From Antarcticibacterium arcticum (GTDB lineage Bacteria; Bacteroidota; Bacteroidia; Flavobacteriales; Flavobacteriaceae), in contig NZ_CP042476.1 of NCBI RefSeq assembly GCF_007993795.1, positions 1,674,001 to 1,738,000 on the forward strand: a stretch of DNA of 64,000 nt. The letters run 5' to 3'. Numbering within the stretch: position 1 is the first letter of the stretch; every line of letters starts with the position of its first letter. The notes below the pieces were generated by a model that worked only from the letters and a program-made list of their open reading frames with translations, was not told the DNA's origin and searched no databases. The translations under genes and the position numbers were made by a program. Of the stretch, positions 6,396 to 15,604 are shown in pieces.

Positions 6396-8777
6396 TTATC
6401 GCTTTCTCACCAAAAAACTGGAAGCCAGCGTGATGAGATATGCCGCTGAAGCCAGTAACATAAGCATAGAAAATCCAACTTCTATTGCCAGAATGGTTGC
6501 AAGGGAAGCACTCACCACTGAGAGGCAACCATTCACGCCCCAGGCCCAGGGAACCCCGGCCTCATTCCTTTGGGAAAGAAACTGCAAACCCATGGGAAAA
6601 GGCATGCCCATAAAAAAAGATGGAAGGCCTATTAGTACAAGCGCAAAGGGGACTTTGGCCCACATAGAAAATCCCATGCCGGCCTGTAGCAGCCATGGTA
6701 ATATCCCCGCATAGATAAGTAAAATAGAAACAATGAGAAAAACGATTTTTCGTATGCTTTCAATTGATAATGTTACCCCCGAAGACAACCAACTGCCAAG
6801 ACCAGATAGCAACAACATCCCGCTTACCACAGCCGCAACAGAATATACCGGATGACCAAGATAAAGGACTAACCTTTGTATCAACACTATTTCCACAAAC
6901 ATAAAACCCATTCCCAGTCCTGAAAAATACAAAAGTGTGAATCCTTTATTTTTTAAATGCTGCTTCAGGCGAAACAGGGGAAGAATTATTAGTACAATGG
7001 CAAGTAAAAGTGACTGTAAAAATGTTACCCCCACAATAAGATACCCAAGCTCAATAAAGAAGGCCGACTGGTTTCCAAAGATCTCCTGCAAATGCGGTAA
7101 ACTTTTTAAACGGAGGAACTGGGAGAAATATGGTTTATCATCTGTAGCCGGACGAAGATGAAAATCATAATTTTCATAGATCCTTTCCCTGTTACCGGAA
7201 ACCAGTGAATCTGTAAGATTAAAAAGGGAATGGTCCTCCAGCAGGTTATAGTGGGTTCGTTCTTCAGGGGTAATTCCCGGGAGCAACATGGGGTCGAAAT
7301 ATAAACGATCACAAAAATTGCGAATTGCCTGTACCTCCGATTCTTTAAATGGTGATTTTTTGACAAGGAAACTGAGAGTGTTCCAGCTTCTTACAGCTAC
7401 AAGGTGTTTTTCCGGTTGAGCCAGGTTGTTTTCTGCAAGAGTTTCAGAAATGGTGGCCACAATTTTCAGCGGATTGCGGTAGGGATAATCCAGCCAAACG
7501 GTGATCTCAAAGAAGCCATCATTCTCCAGTAGGTCAAAAATAAGGGAAAAGGAATTTTTAGTGAGAAGATACTCTTCCTGCAATGCACCCAAACCTGCGG
7601 TACCGCCAAAAGCACCCAGCGGTGGAAGACTAATGAGATTATAGGATTTCTCGCATTGTGCCAAAAAAGAGCGGGAATCCTGCCGGTACAGCCTTACCGC
7701 TTCACTAAGGCCAAAACCGGTATTGTCCTGTGAAAATCTACTTACCAACCCATTAGGTTCTACATGGTCTACTTCCGCAGCCCCCCGTAGTACCGCGTAT
7801 TGCGTTCTAACCCCCGTTCCGGCGTCTAAAATAAGTACCTTTTTATGCCTGCCAGGTTCCCAGGCTACGGCAGAAGTTGTATAATCAAGGATACGGCTAT
7901 CCTTAGAAGATCTTAGGACGGCCCCTGCCCAATCTCCATTGGTGAAAACCGCATCAATTACCGGCACCTCCCCGGTAAAAGAGAGACTTAAACCGGGAGC
8001 ATAGCGCAGTACAGGCGAAGACACATATTGCACCCAGCCATAGGGACTATTGGCTGAAGCTTCAATTTTCACATCCGGCAGATCCAGGGTCTGACTTAAA
8101 CTTTTGTACTGTGAAAACGGTAAAGATGAAGGTGAATAAAATACCGGGATTATCAAAAGTAACCCTGCGATCCCTATCGAAATTAACCAATTTCTTTTTT
8201 GGTGAAGCGGCACAATAACCGAGGCGGCAAGTAATGAGATAATACCGGTGATATAAGGAATTTGGGTAGGGAAAGCTGTCCAGAACAGAACGATGGCTGC
8301 CAGACCCCCCAGCCCGGAACCCACAAGATTACTAAAGTAAAGTTTTCCAATCCTATGGGTATATTTTACAAAAACCAGTCCTATGGCCAGAGCACAAAAA
8401 AAGAAGGGAATAAAAAAGAGCAGTTCATACAGTAAAAGTTGCCACAAACGGCTTCTTTCCACAAACAAAAGATAGGTATCGAACCTGGCGAAAGGTTGTC
8501 CTGAAAGCCATAGAATAAACGGCATACTTATTCCTGTGAGCACCATGAACAGCGGCAGCAAAAAATCACTTTTTCTTAGCAGGAAACTACGAAAGATCGC
8601 AATAAAGGTTCCTGCGGCGCCAAATCCTAAAAGTGCGATGGCTATTACCATATAGGCAAAATGATACCACTGTACTATAGACAGGTATTGCATGAGGCTC
8701 AACTGGTACGCTATCATTGACAACGACAGCAGTCCCAGGGAAAAATACAACCTGTTGAATTTGGAAAAGGATAACAT
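6396..8777 (-). CDS. membrane spermidine-synthase-like protein
   Basis: 793 residues in three parts: about seven hydrophobic segments (residues 1-240), a soluble Rossmann-like methyltransferase/aminopropyltransferase domain (about 240-560), and about six further hydrophobic segments to the C-terminus. The soluble domain has the nucleotide-binding loop VLILDAGTGVRTQ followed by the acidic VDHVEPN, typical of spermidine synthases and SAM-dependent methyltransferases. The family is annotated as fused polyamine aminopropyltransferase, but activity of these membrane forms is poorly known. Its ATG overlaps the stop codon of the upstream isoaspartyl methyltransferase gene (TAATG), so translation is coupled. 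Substrate is unknown. Confidence 0.8.
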   Translation of the reverse strand: MLSFSKFNRLYFSLGLLSLSMIAYQLSLMQYLSIVQWYHFAYMVIAIALLGFGAAGTFIAIFRSFLLRKSDFLLPLFMVLTGISMPFILWLSGQPFARFDTYLLFVERSRLWQLLLYELLFFIPFFFCALAIGLVFVKYTHRIGKLYFSNLVGSGLGGLAAIVLFWTAFPTQIPYITGIISLLAASVIVPLHQKRNWLISIGIAGLLLIIPVFYSPSSLPFSQYKSLSQTLDLPDVKIEASANSPYGWVQYVSSPVLRYAPGLSLSFTGEVPVIDAVFTNGDWAGAVLRSSKDSRILDYTTSAVAWEPGRHKKVLILDAGTGVRTQYAVLRGAAEVDHVEPNGLVSRFSQDNTGFGLSEAVRLYRQDSRSFLAQCEKSYNLISLPPLGAFGGTAGLGALQEEYLLTKNSFSLIFDLLENDGFFEITVWLDYPYRNPLKIVATISETLAENNLAQPEKHLVAVRSWNTLSFLVKKSPFKESEVQAIRNFCDRLYFDPMLLPGITPEERTHYNLLEDHSLFNLTDSLVSGNRERIYENYDFHLRPATDDKPYFSQFLRLKSLPHLQEIFGNQSAFFIELGYLIVGVTFLQSLLLAIVLIILPLFRLKQHLKNKGFTLLYFSGLGMGFMFVEIVLIQRLVLYLGHPVYSVAAVVSGMLLLSGLGSWLSSGVTLSIESIRKIVFLIVSILLIYAGILPWLLQAGMGFSMWAKVPFALVLIGLPSFFMGMPFPMGLQFLSQRNEAGVPWAWGVNGCLSVVSASLATILAIEVGFSMLMLLASAAYLITLASSFLVRKR

Positions 8778-9475
8778 TAGTTCCGGGTAAAAGGAACAAA
8801 CCGAACAGGGAGGAGATTGCGGGTAGTACGTTTTCCCCCTTTTTGTTTTTCCACCAGCATAAGTTGCTGTGTGGTGAAGGGTGCGCCTACCGGAATAACC
8901 ATTTTACCGCCTTCTTTTAATTGTTCAATTAGCGGGGGAGGAATAAATGCAGAAGCGGCGGTTACAACAATAGCGTCAAAAGGAGCATGTTCCTCCCATC
9001 CAAAATACCCATCGCCCTCTTTTACATGGATATTGGTATATCCCATGTCCCCCAACCTGCTCCTGGACGTTTTGGCCAATTGTTCTATTATTTCTATGGT
9101 ATAAACCTCATCAACAATTTCTCCAAGTACTGCAGCCTGGTATCCAGATCCTGTGCCTATTTCCAAAACCTTCATGCCCTTCTTGGGCCTTATAACCTCG
9201 GTCATATACCCCACCATATAAGGCTGGGAAATAGTTTGCCCGTAACCTATTGGCAAAGGGCGATCTTCATAGGCATTTTTCTCCTGATCCCTAGGCACCA
9301 GCAGGTGTCGTTTAACACTGCGCATGGCCTTAAGAGTGGGTTTGTGTACAATACCGCGTGATTCCAGCTGGGTTTTCACCATGAGTTGACGCTCCCTGTA
9401 GTATTTATCCTGTTGGGCAGGAAATACTGAGAGAAGCAAAATTACCACTGAAATTAAAAGAGACAACTTCATCAT
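8777..9475 (-). CDS. pcm: protein-L-isoaspartate O-methyltransferase with N-terminal signal sequence
   Basis: Repairs age-damaged proteins by methylating L-isoaspartyl residues with SAM. The SAM motif VLEIGTGSGYQAA is intact, preceded by the family-specific DRPLPIGYGQTISQPYMVGY and followed by the acidic EVYTIEIIEQLA; FDAIVVTAAS is motif II. Unlike cytosolic Pcm, it begins with about 20 hydrophobic residues (MMKLSLLISVVILLLSVFPA), a predicted signal peptide or membrane anchor. If exported, it would lack SAM in the periplasm, so it may be anchored facing the cytoplasm or use a special supply. It is the first gene of a coupled pair with the membrane spermidine-synthase-like gene. Confidence 0.9.
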   Translation of the reverse strand: MMKLSLLISVVILLLSVFPAQQDKYYRERQLMVKTQLESRGIVHKPTLKAMRSVKRHLLVPRDQEKNAYEDRPLPIGYGQTISQPYMVGYMTEVIRPKKGMKVLEIGTGSGYQAAVLGEIVDEVYTIEIIEQLAKTSRSRLGDMGYTNIHVKEGDGYFGWEEHAPFDAIVVTAASAFIPPPLIEQLKEGGKMVIPVGAPFTTQQLMLVEKQKGGKRTTRNLLPVRFVPFTRN

Positions 9476-9840
9476 CCTGCAATTTATTCATCTATGGTAT
9501 TTTATTAGCGCTGTGTTCTGTAATTCATATACTTAATAGCCGGTTCTTAAATTTTATTTAGAACCCCTCATAATCAACTAAATATAAGAAAAAAGGGTGG
9601 AAGGAATTAAGTTTCAGGGATGAAATTCTCGGTTTCATTAACCGGTAAGAATAACCCTTATAATGTTGAGAGGGTGATTGGGTTAGGGATTAAGGGTATA
9701 TAGAGATGCCGGCAACCTTACTAATGCTGTTGTTGGGAATTCTATAAATATGGTGTGGTTGGTCGGTTTATGCGGATGTAGGATATTTAAAAACCTGCTG
9801 GAATTAAAGAAGAAATTTTATCATTATTAGATAAATGCAA

Positions 9841-9990
9841 CTATTCCTCCTCTTCTGCCTCTTCATAGCGTTTTCTTCCCTGGAAAACAGGGACGGGCGT
9901 GGCTGGACGTCGGGATTGAGTCCGGTAAATTTCAGCAAAAGAACTTTTCTTATCTCTACCTTCTTCAGTCAATTGTTTTTTATTTTCCAT
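9841..9990 (-). CDS. possible small protein with acidic C-terminal tail
   Basis: 49 residues from an ATG at 9990: MENKKQLTEEGRDKK at the start, a middle with RTQSRRPATPVPVFQGRKRY, and the end EEAEEEE. The composition (basic middle, acidic tail, no hydrophobic segment) looks protein-like rather than random, but no family is recognised and no promoter is obvious. An in-frame ATG at 10050 would add 20 residues. It sits about 130 nt downstream of the phoU terminator on the same strand. Treat as tentative. Confidence 0.35.
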   Translation of the reverse strand: MENKKQLTEEGRDKKSSFAEIYRTQSRRPATPVPVFQGRKRYEEAEEEE

Positions 9991-10117
9991 ACCGCTAACC
10001 CATTTTTTTGTAATGGGAAAACAATTTAGATTTTCCGGTGTTTTGATCATCCTAAGGAAATGCCAATTAGCAAAACTTTACATAAATCATTTAGCCGGAA
10101 AGCGGCCTGCTTATAAC

Positions 10118-10155
10118 AAAAAGCCCGGAAACATCGCTGATTTCGGGCTTTTTTT
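10118..10155. terminator. terminator of the pst-phoU operon
   Basis: AAAAAGCCCG (10118-10127) pairs with CGGGCTTTTT (10144-10153); runs of A and T on both sides make it work in either direction. It lies 36 nt after the phoU stop on the minus strand. Confidence 0.85.
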
Positions 10156-10190
10156 ATCTAAAGGAATTTCTATGAACGATTTTAAAAACC

Positions 10191-10877
10191 TTAATCGTCC
10201 TTTTTCTTCCTAATGCCTTTCTTTTTTTTATGTTTTAAAACTTCGGCCTCCCTGAAAAATATAATCTCCTCAGCTATATTGGTTACAAGGTCTCCAATTC
10301 GTTCTACCTTTTTAATTATTGAAAATAGTAACAGGAATTGATCTATCAATTGCGGATCTTTTTTCACCTCACCTGAAATAATTTCAAAAGCCTTCATATT
10401 TATTTTATTTAGGACTTTATCCTTTTTAAAAACTTTACGGGCCTTTTTAGTATCTGTAGCAATGTATGCTCCAGTTATATCATCCATCATAGATAATGCT
10501 GAATCAAACATTTCTTCGATCTTCATGAGGTCCAGTAATCTTTTCTCAATAGGAATATCAACCTCAATAATGTAATTCGAAATGCCGTAAGCATGATCTC
10601 CTACCCTTTCAAGATCAAAATTGATCTTACGTAATGCAAGTACAAATCGCAGATCTCCCGCAACAGGATTATGCAGGGCAATAAAACGTTCACAATCTCT
10701 GTCAATTTTCAGGTCCAACGCATTCACCCGGTTTTCTATATGTAAAACCTCTTCTGCCAGGTCGCTGTCATGATTAAAAAAAGCCTCCCTGGCATTTCTT
10801 AATTGCTTTGTGCACAACTCCAGCATTTCAATGCCGGACTGGTTTAAGGCTTCTTTATGTTGATCTAAACTTATCAT
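10191..10877 (-). CDS. phoU: phosphate signalling protein PhoU
   Basis: Cytosolic regulator that links the Pst transporter to phosphate-responsive signalling and limits phosphate uptake. The 228 residues form two PhoU helical bundles with the characteristic acidic metal-binding segments: DLKIDRDCERFIALHNPVAG with LRKINFDLERVGDHAYGI in the first half and IIKKVERIGDLVTNIAEEI in the second. A Lys-rich tail closes it. It is the last gene of the operon, 12 nt after pstB, followed by a strong terminator. No phoB/phoR pair is in the window, so the partner sensor must lie elsewhere. Confidence 0.95.
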   Translation of the reverse strand: MISLDQHKEALNQSGIEMLELCTKQLRNAREAFFNHDSDLAEEVLHIENRVNALDLKIDRDCERFIALHNPVAGDLRFVLALRKINFDLERVGDHAYGISNYIIEVDIPIEKRLLDLMKIEEMFDSALSMMDDITGAYIATDTKKARKVFKKDKVLNKINMKAFEIISGEVKKDPQLIDQFLLLFSIIKKVERIGDLVTNIAEEIIFFREAEVLKHKKKKGIRKKKDD

Positions 10878-10889
10878 AATTTGTAGTTT

Positions 10890-11720
10890 TTATCCGAACC
10901 TTCCGGTAATATAATTTTCTGTTTGTTTCTTTTCAGGATTGGTAAAGATCTTTTTAGTACTGTCATATTCAACAAGCTCTCCCATATAAAAAAATGCTGT
11001 GCGGTCACTTATTCGTGCAGCCTGCTGCATATTATGCGTAACTATCACAATGGTATATTTACTTTTCAATTCAAAAATAAGCTCCTCGATTTTGGCAGTT
11101 GAAATTGGATCCAATGCAGAGGTTGGTTCATCCATCAAAATAACCGATGGTTCTACGGCAAGGGTTCTGGCAATACACAAACGCTGTTGCTGCCCGCCGG
11201 AAAGAGCTAATGCAGATTTATTAAGATCGTCCTTAACCTCTTCCCACAGAGAAACTTGTTTCAGGGAATCTTCCACTTTTTCCTGCAAGAATTTCTTATC
11301 CTTAATTCCCTGAATTTTTAAACCATAAGCAACATTTTCAAATATAGACTTAGGAAAGGGGTTTGGCTTTTGAAAAACCATTCCTACCTGCTTTCTCAAT
11401 TGTTCTACATTCACCTTTTTTTTATAAATGTTCTTGCCGTCTATACTTATTTCACCCTCTACCCGAAATCCATCTATATAATCATTCATACGGTTAAAAA
11501 GTCGTAAAAAGGTTGATTTACCACAACCAGATGGTCCAATAAAAGCCGTTACTTTATTGGCTTTTATATTCATGTCTATGCCTTTTATAGCTTCGAAATT
11601 GTCATAAAAAACTTTTATTCCGGTTGCCTGAAGCTTATATTGCCGCTTTATTGATTTATCAATTAAGGGCTCTTTTTCGTTTTTAACCATCAGCATTAAT
11701 TGTTTAATTTTTTCTGCCAT
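10890..11720 (-). CDS. pstB: phosphate ABC transporter ATP-binding protein PstB
   Basis: Hydrolyses ATP to drive phosphate import through PstCA. Walker A GPSGCGKST, signature LSGGQQQRLCIARTLA, Walker B VILMDEPTSALD and the switch His in IVTHNMQQ are all intact, and the spacing is that of PstB. At 276 residues it is slightly longer than E. coli PstB (257) because of a charged N-terminal extension. The start at 11720 overlaps pstA by 25 nt; an in-frame ATG at 11696 that shares its A with the pstA stop (TAATG) is an equally credible start and would give 268 residues. Confidence 0.96.
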   Translation of the reverse strand: MAEKIKQLMLMVKNEKEPLIDKSIKRQYKLQATGIKVFYDNFEAIKGIDMNIKANKVTAFIGPSGCGKSTFLRLFNRMNDYIDGFRVEGEISIDGKNIYKKKVNVEQLRKQVGMVFQKPNPFPKSIFENVAYGLKIQGIKDKKFLQEKVEDSLKQVSLWEEVKDDLNKSALALSGGQQQRLCIARTLAVEPSVILMDEPTSALDPISTAKIEELIFELKSKYTIVIVTHNMQQAARISDRTAFFYMGELVEYDSTKKIFTNPEKKQTENYITGRFG

Positions 11721-12565
11721 TTGTTTCTAAAATAAACAGCAATGGCATTCATTATAAAAGTAATTAGTAAAAGAATTATTATTGCTGCAGCAGCATTCAC
11801 CTCAAAGCCTTTTTGCGGACGGGATATCCAGTTAAATATCTGGATTGGCAGGACTGAAAATTCATCCATTGGGGAAGATGGGGCGAAAGGAACATATGCC
11901 AATGCCCCTATTACAATGAGAGGCGCCGTTTCACCCACAGCCCTGGATAAAGCTAGAATTATACCGGTAAGAATCCCACCAAAAGAAGCAGGAAGTAGTT
12001 GCATAGAGACTGTTTGCCATTTTGAGGCTCCGAGAGCGAATGATGCATCCCTTATTGATTTTGGCACCGCTTTTATAGCTTCCCGGGTTGATACGATTAC
12101 AATGGGTAATATTAAAAGCGCCAGGGTAAAACTTCCTGCCAAAATGCTGGCTCCCATTTCAAGAATTCTTACAAATACTTCCAGGCCTAAAAGGCCATAT
12201 ATGATGGAAGGAACTCCTGCCAAGTTGGATATATTCACTTCCAGAATTGAAGATAATTTCCCTTTTTTGGCATATTCTTCAAGGTAAATAGCAGCACCTA
12301 TTCCAAGGGGTAAAGCAATTATTGTAGTAAGTACAAGGATCCAGACACTTCCTGTAAGAGCGGTGTATATCCCTGCTCTCTCTGCACTGCGGGAAGGTAG
12401 GTTGGTAATAAAATCCCAGTCAATTCTTTGAAGCCCGTCTATAAGGATTGAACCTATAAAAACTGAAAGCAATACCAATCCCAGCAAGGTACAGCCAATA
12501 CCCCACACCTTAAATGCCTTATCCTTAATCCGGTTCTTTTTAATATTATTCATATTTCTCGGCAA
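11696..12565 (-). CDS. pstA: phosphate ABC transporter permease PstA
   Basis: Second inner-membrane subunit of the phosphate channel. 289 residues with six hydrophobic segments and the EAA-type coupling loop EAIKAVPKSIRDASFALGASKWQT that contacts PstB; GVPSIIYGLLGLEVF is a family signature. The start overlaps the end of pstC by 20 nt; an ATG four codons later would reduce this to 8 nt. It is co-translated with its partners in the order pstC-pstA-pstB. Confidence 0.95.
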   Translation of the reverse strand: MPRNMNNIKKNRIKDKAFKVWGIGCTLLGLVLLSVFIGSILIDGLQRIDWDFITNLPSRSAERAGIYTALTGSVWILVLTTIIALPLGIGAAIYLEEYAKKGKLSSILEVNISNLAGVPSIIYGLLGLEVFVRILEMGASILAGSFTLALLILPIVIVSTREAIKAVPKSIRDASFALGASKWQTVSMQLLPASFGGILTGIILALSRAVGETAPLIVIGALAYVPFAPSSPMDEFSVLPIQIFNWISRPQKGFEVNAAAAIIILLLITFIMNAIAVYFRNKWQKKLNN

Positions 12566-13424
12566 ATTTCTTTCGCAACCTGTAACTCAGCGTATTTAAT
12601 AAGAAAGTAAAAATGAACAGGGTAATCCCAGCGGCAAAAATGGTTTGATATTCCAGTGTACCATGACCCACATCTCCCAGGCTCACCTGCACGATATAGG
12701 CGGTTATTGTCTCAACAGGAACAGTTGGATCCAGCGTTAGGCGGGGTTGTTGCCCGGCAGCAATTGCTACTATCATTGTTTCTCCAATTGCTCTTGAGAC
12801 AGCAAGGATAATTGATACAATAATTCCTGAGGAGGCCGCAGGCACCAATACTTTAAATGCGGTTTGCAATCTGGTAGAACCCATTCCATAAGATGCTTCC
12901 CTCAAGGAGTTTGGAACTGCATGCAATGCATCCTCACTAAGAGATGAAATAAAAGGGATAATCATTATTCCCATTACAAGACCTGCTGAGAGGGAATTAA
13001 ACCCGGATAATCCCGGAATAAATGTTTGCAGAAATGGGGTAACTACGGTAAGGGCAAAGAAACCGTAAACAACCGTAGGAACTGCTGCCAGCAATTCAAG
13101 AGCCGGTTTAATAGTCTTTCTAAAACTTTTAGGAGCATATTCACTTATGTAGATACTAATAGATAATCCAACGGGTACCGCAAATGCTATTGCTATAAAG
13201 GATGTTAACAGGGTACCAGAAAGCAGCGGTAAGATCCCGAAATGTTTCTCTGTAAACAGTGGAGTCCATTGGGTATCTGTTATAAAATCTGTAAGGGGAA
13301 CTACCCTGAAAAAATTAAAGGCCTCAATAGATAACACCAGGATAATGCCCAGGGTTACAGCTATTGTAACCAGAGCACTAACCAGCAGTGTTTTTTCTAT
13401 TGCAACCTCTTTGATCCTCTTCAT
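12546..13424 (-). CDS. pstC: phosphate ABC transporter permease PstC
   Basis: First inner-membrane subunit of the phosphate channel. 292 residues with six hydrophobic segments. AVPTVVYGFFALTVVTPF and the coupling loop EDALHAVPNSLREASYGMGSTRLQT mark the family. It follows pstS by 36 nt and overlaps pstA, so it belongs to the same transcript. It keeps the segment ALVTIAVTLGIILVLSIEAFNFF as the first membrane helix. Nothing unusual in length or composition. Confidence 0.95.
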   Translation of the reverse strand: MKRIKEVAIEKTLLVSALVTIAVTLGIILVLSIEAFNFFRVVPLTDFITDTQWTPLFTEKHFGILPLLSGTLLTSFIAIAFAVPVGLSISIYISEYAPKSFRKTIKPALELLAAVPTVVYGFFALTVVTPFLQTFIPGLSGFNSLSAGLVMGIMIIPFISSLSEDALHAVPNSLREASYGMGSTRLQTAFKVLVPAASSGIIVSIILAVSRAIGETMIVAIAAGQQPRLTLDPTVPVETITAYIVQVSLGDVGHGTLEYQTIFAAGITLFIFTFLLNTLSYRLRKKFAEKYE

Positions 13425-13460
13425 ATACTCTATTATTGAAGATATTTACCTAAAACCAGT

Positions 13461-14390
13461 TTAATTATTGGATTTTACAAAATCATCGAACTTAGCTTTT
13501 TGAGCTTTATACTCTTCAACACTTAATGGAAAATATCCTACATCTTCGAGAAGTGTTGGCGCCTGCTCGAGATAGAAATTTACAAAGTCTATTACTTTGG
13601 GATTCTTAAGGGAAGAACTGTTTATATAAATGTATAACGGTCTTGATAAAGGTGCATAGGTACTGTTTTTTACGGTTTCAAGGGAAGGAAGGATACAACC
13701 TTCACCGCCATCTACTCCTACCAGTTTTAATTTATCTTTATTTTCCTCAAAATATGCTAGACCAAAAAATCCTAAACCATATTTGGATCCCGAAACTCCC
13801 TGAACCAGCACGTTATCGTCTTCACTGGCGGTAAAATCTCCTCTACTGCTACCGCTTTTACCAACAATTGCTTCGGTAAAATAATCAAAGGTTCCTGAAG
13901 CTACACCGGGTCCAAAAAGTAAGATCTCTTCATTTGGCCAATCAGGGTTAACCTGGTTCCACGTTTTTATGGTCCCCTGAGCTCCAGGTTCCCATATTTT
14001 TTTCAATTCTTCCACCGTAAAACAGGTGACCCAATCGTTATCTGGATGTACCACAACGGCAAGACCATCATATGCTACTTCAAGACCTACATAGGTAATG
14101 TTATTTTCTTTCGCAATAGCTATTTCCTCCTCCTTAATTGGTCTCGAGGCGTTGGCAATATCTACCTCTCCCCTTCCAAATTTCTTGAAACCTCCTCCAG
14201 TGCCTGAAACTCCAATAGTAACATTTACATTAGGGTCTTCATTACGAAATTCTTCTGCCATAGCTTCAGTTACGGGATATACTGTGCTTGACCCGTCTAT
14301 TGAAATTGCGCTGCTGTCCGTTTCTTTTTTATTGTTTCCGCAGGCAAAAACTATAAATGCCATAGCGCCGGTAATAATTACTTTTTTCAT
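13461..14390 (-). CDS. pstS: phosphate-binding lipoprotein PstS
   Basis: Captures phosphate and delivers it to PstCA. Lipobox VFAC (Cys17) predicts a lipid-anchored protein, as usual in Bacteroidetes. The binding-site segments SIDGSSTVYPVTEAMAEEF, GVSGTGGGFKKFGRGEVDI and GVASGTFDYFTEA provide the Ser/Thr/Gly/Arg residues that coordinate phosphate in this family. At 309 residues it is near the common length. It follows the porin gene by 11 nt in the same operon. Confidence 0.95.
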   Translation of the reverse strand: MKKVIITGAMAFIVFACGNNKKETDSSAISIDGSSTVYPVTEAMAEEFRNEDPNVNVTIGVSGTGGGFKKFGRGEVDIANASRPIKEEEIAIAKENNITYVGLEVAYDGLAVVVHPDNDWVTCFTVEELKKIWEPGAQGTIKTWNQVNPDWPNEEILLFGPGVASGTFDYFTEAIVGKSGSSRGDFTASEDDNVLVQGVSGSKYGLGFFGLAYFEENKDKLKLVGVDGGEGCILPSLETVKNSTYAPLSRPLYIYINSSSLKNPKVIDFVNFYLEQAPTLLEDVGYFPLSVEEYKAQKAKFDDFVKSNN

Positions 14391-14401
14391 GTTATCTTAA
14401 T

Positions 14402-15604
14402 TTAAAAATGGAAATCTATTTGAAATCTGTACATTAAACTGTTATCAATATTATTTTCGTAATCGTTTAAGCTCACATCGGTTTGCACTTTTAATTTATG
14501 CCCTACCAGATATTTGGAAAAACCCAGGGTATATTGAGTTTCTACTCCTGCTCCCGTAATTTCTTCCTCTAATTCTATGGTTGTATACCTTCCGGTTACC
14601 TGAAAATTGTTTTTAAACACATACCCGGTTAGGATATTAAAACCATCACCTACGTTAACCACTGCTCCGGTAGCGGTACCGTCTGAATTCATTGCAATGG
14701 GTTGATCGCTGGTCCTGTCAGCATATTCTACCATCACAGACCATCCTTGATATTTGAACATAGCATCGAGGAAAATGGTATTGATATCTGCTTCATGAAA
14801 CCCAATATCGTTTACCATGTATGTTCCGGAATTGGAGCGCGTTCTAACCGCATTTGCATTATGATCATAGGTAAATCCTACAGCAAGTTTAGGTGTTTCC
14901 TCCCGGGAAAGATCTGCCCCGGTATAATCTGAAAAATCACCAAGAGGCAAGGCTTCTATCCTTCCTGTGTATTGGTAACCACCAAGATTTCCTGTAGAGA
15001 TATTCCGGCCCTCGCCCTGTGAAAAAGCGAAAGCTTCTCTTATCAAAAAATTTGGCCCCAAATTTAATGAGTGATGTAATTGCAATCCCATATCCCGGTC
15101 TATATTAAACCTGCTGTTCACCAGGGAGCGGTCTACGGTTTCAAGGTTGGCCGATGATATTACCCGTTCCCGGTTTCCGGGAAGCTTGGTTTGCCCTGCC
15201 CAGAGTTCAAAATTTTCAAAGAAATTCCATTTTAAAACCGCATCCAAAATATACCGGGGTGTATTACCTGTATAAACTGAGGTTCCTGAAATGTCCCGGT
15301 TTGATAAACCAACTTCTAGCTTGTATACCAATTTTGGGGAAAATGCAAAACCGTCAAATTTTAATCTGGCACGCCGTATTAAAAAATTAGAGTCGCCCGA
15401 TTCAAATTCCTCATAATGCGGAAATTCCCATTGGGAAGAATATAATGACTGAAAACGGGCTGCAAAGACCAGACTGTAGGAACTATCTTTTGCCATCACA
15501 TTTACTAGTCCTTTTCCGAAACGATTTTCGGTAATGTCCTGAGCTTGCATTGAAAATGTCAAGAACACGCTCAACGCCAAGGGTAATAGGTGTTTTAATT
15601 TCAT
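14402..15604 (-). CDS. phosphate-selective porin (OprO/OprP family)
   Basis: Outer-membrane beta-barrel channel that admits phosphate or polyphosphate. A signal peptide (MKLKHLLPLALSVFLTFSMQAQ) precedes about 380 residues of alternating amphipathic strands. Early segments FLIRRARLKFDGFAFSPKLVYKLEVGLSN and ELWAGQTKLPGNRERV are typical of the OprO/OprP family, and the protein ends in Phe (IDFHF) as outer-membrane proteins do. It is the first gene of the pst operon. Its start codon is preceded by an AAGAAGTAG stretch that is the exact complement of part of an upstream leader element (see the leader feature), suggesting post-transcriptional control. Confidence 0.92.
   Translation of the reverse strand: MKLKHLLPLALSVFLTFSMQAQDITENRFGKGLVNVMAKDSSYSLVFAARFQSLYSSQWEFPHYEEFESGDSNFLIRRARLKFDGFAFSPKLVYKLEVGLSNRDISGTSVYTGNTPRYILDAVLKWNFFENFELWAGQTKLPGNRERVISSANLETVDRSLVNSRFNIDRDMGLQLHHSLNLGPNFLIREAFAFSQGEGRNISTGNLGGYQYTGRIEALPLGDFSDYTGADLSREETPKLAVGFTYDHNANAVRTRSNSGTYMVNDIGFHEADINTIFLDAMFKYQGWSVMVEYADRTSDQPIAMNSDGTATGAVVNVGDGFNILTGYVFKNNFQVTGRYTTIELEEEITGAGVETQYTLGFSKYLVGHKLKVQTDVSLNDYENNIDNSLMYRFQIDFHF

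Larger units (their letters stand above)
9476..10190. other. 715-nt gap: one possible small gene and a terminator
   Basis: Between pcm and phoU. The part from 9476 to about 9835 is AT-rich, and I see no gene, RNA or strong dyad in it. The right part holds a possible 49-residue minus-strand gene (9841-9990) and the bidirectional terminator at 10118-10155. Confidence 0.5.
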
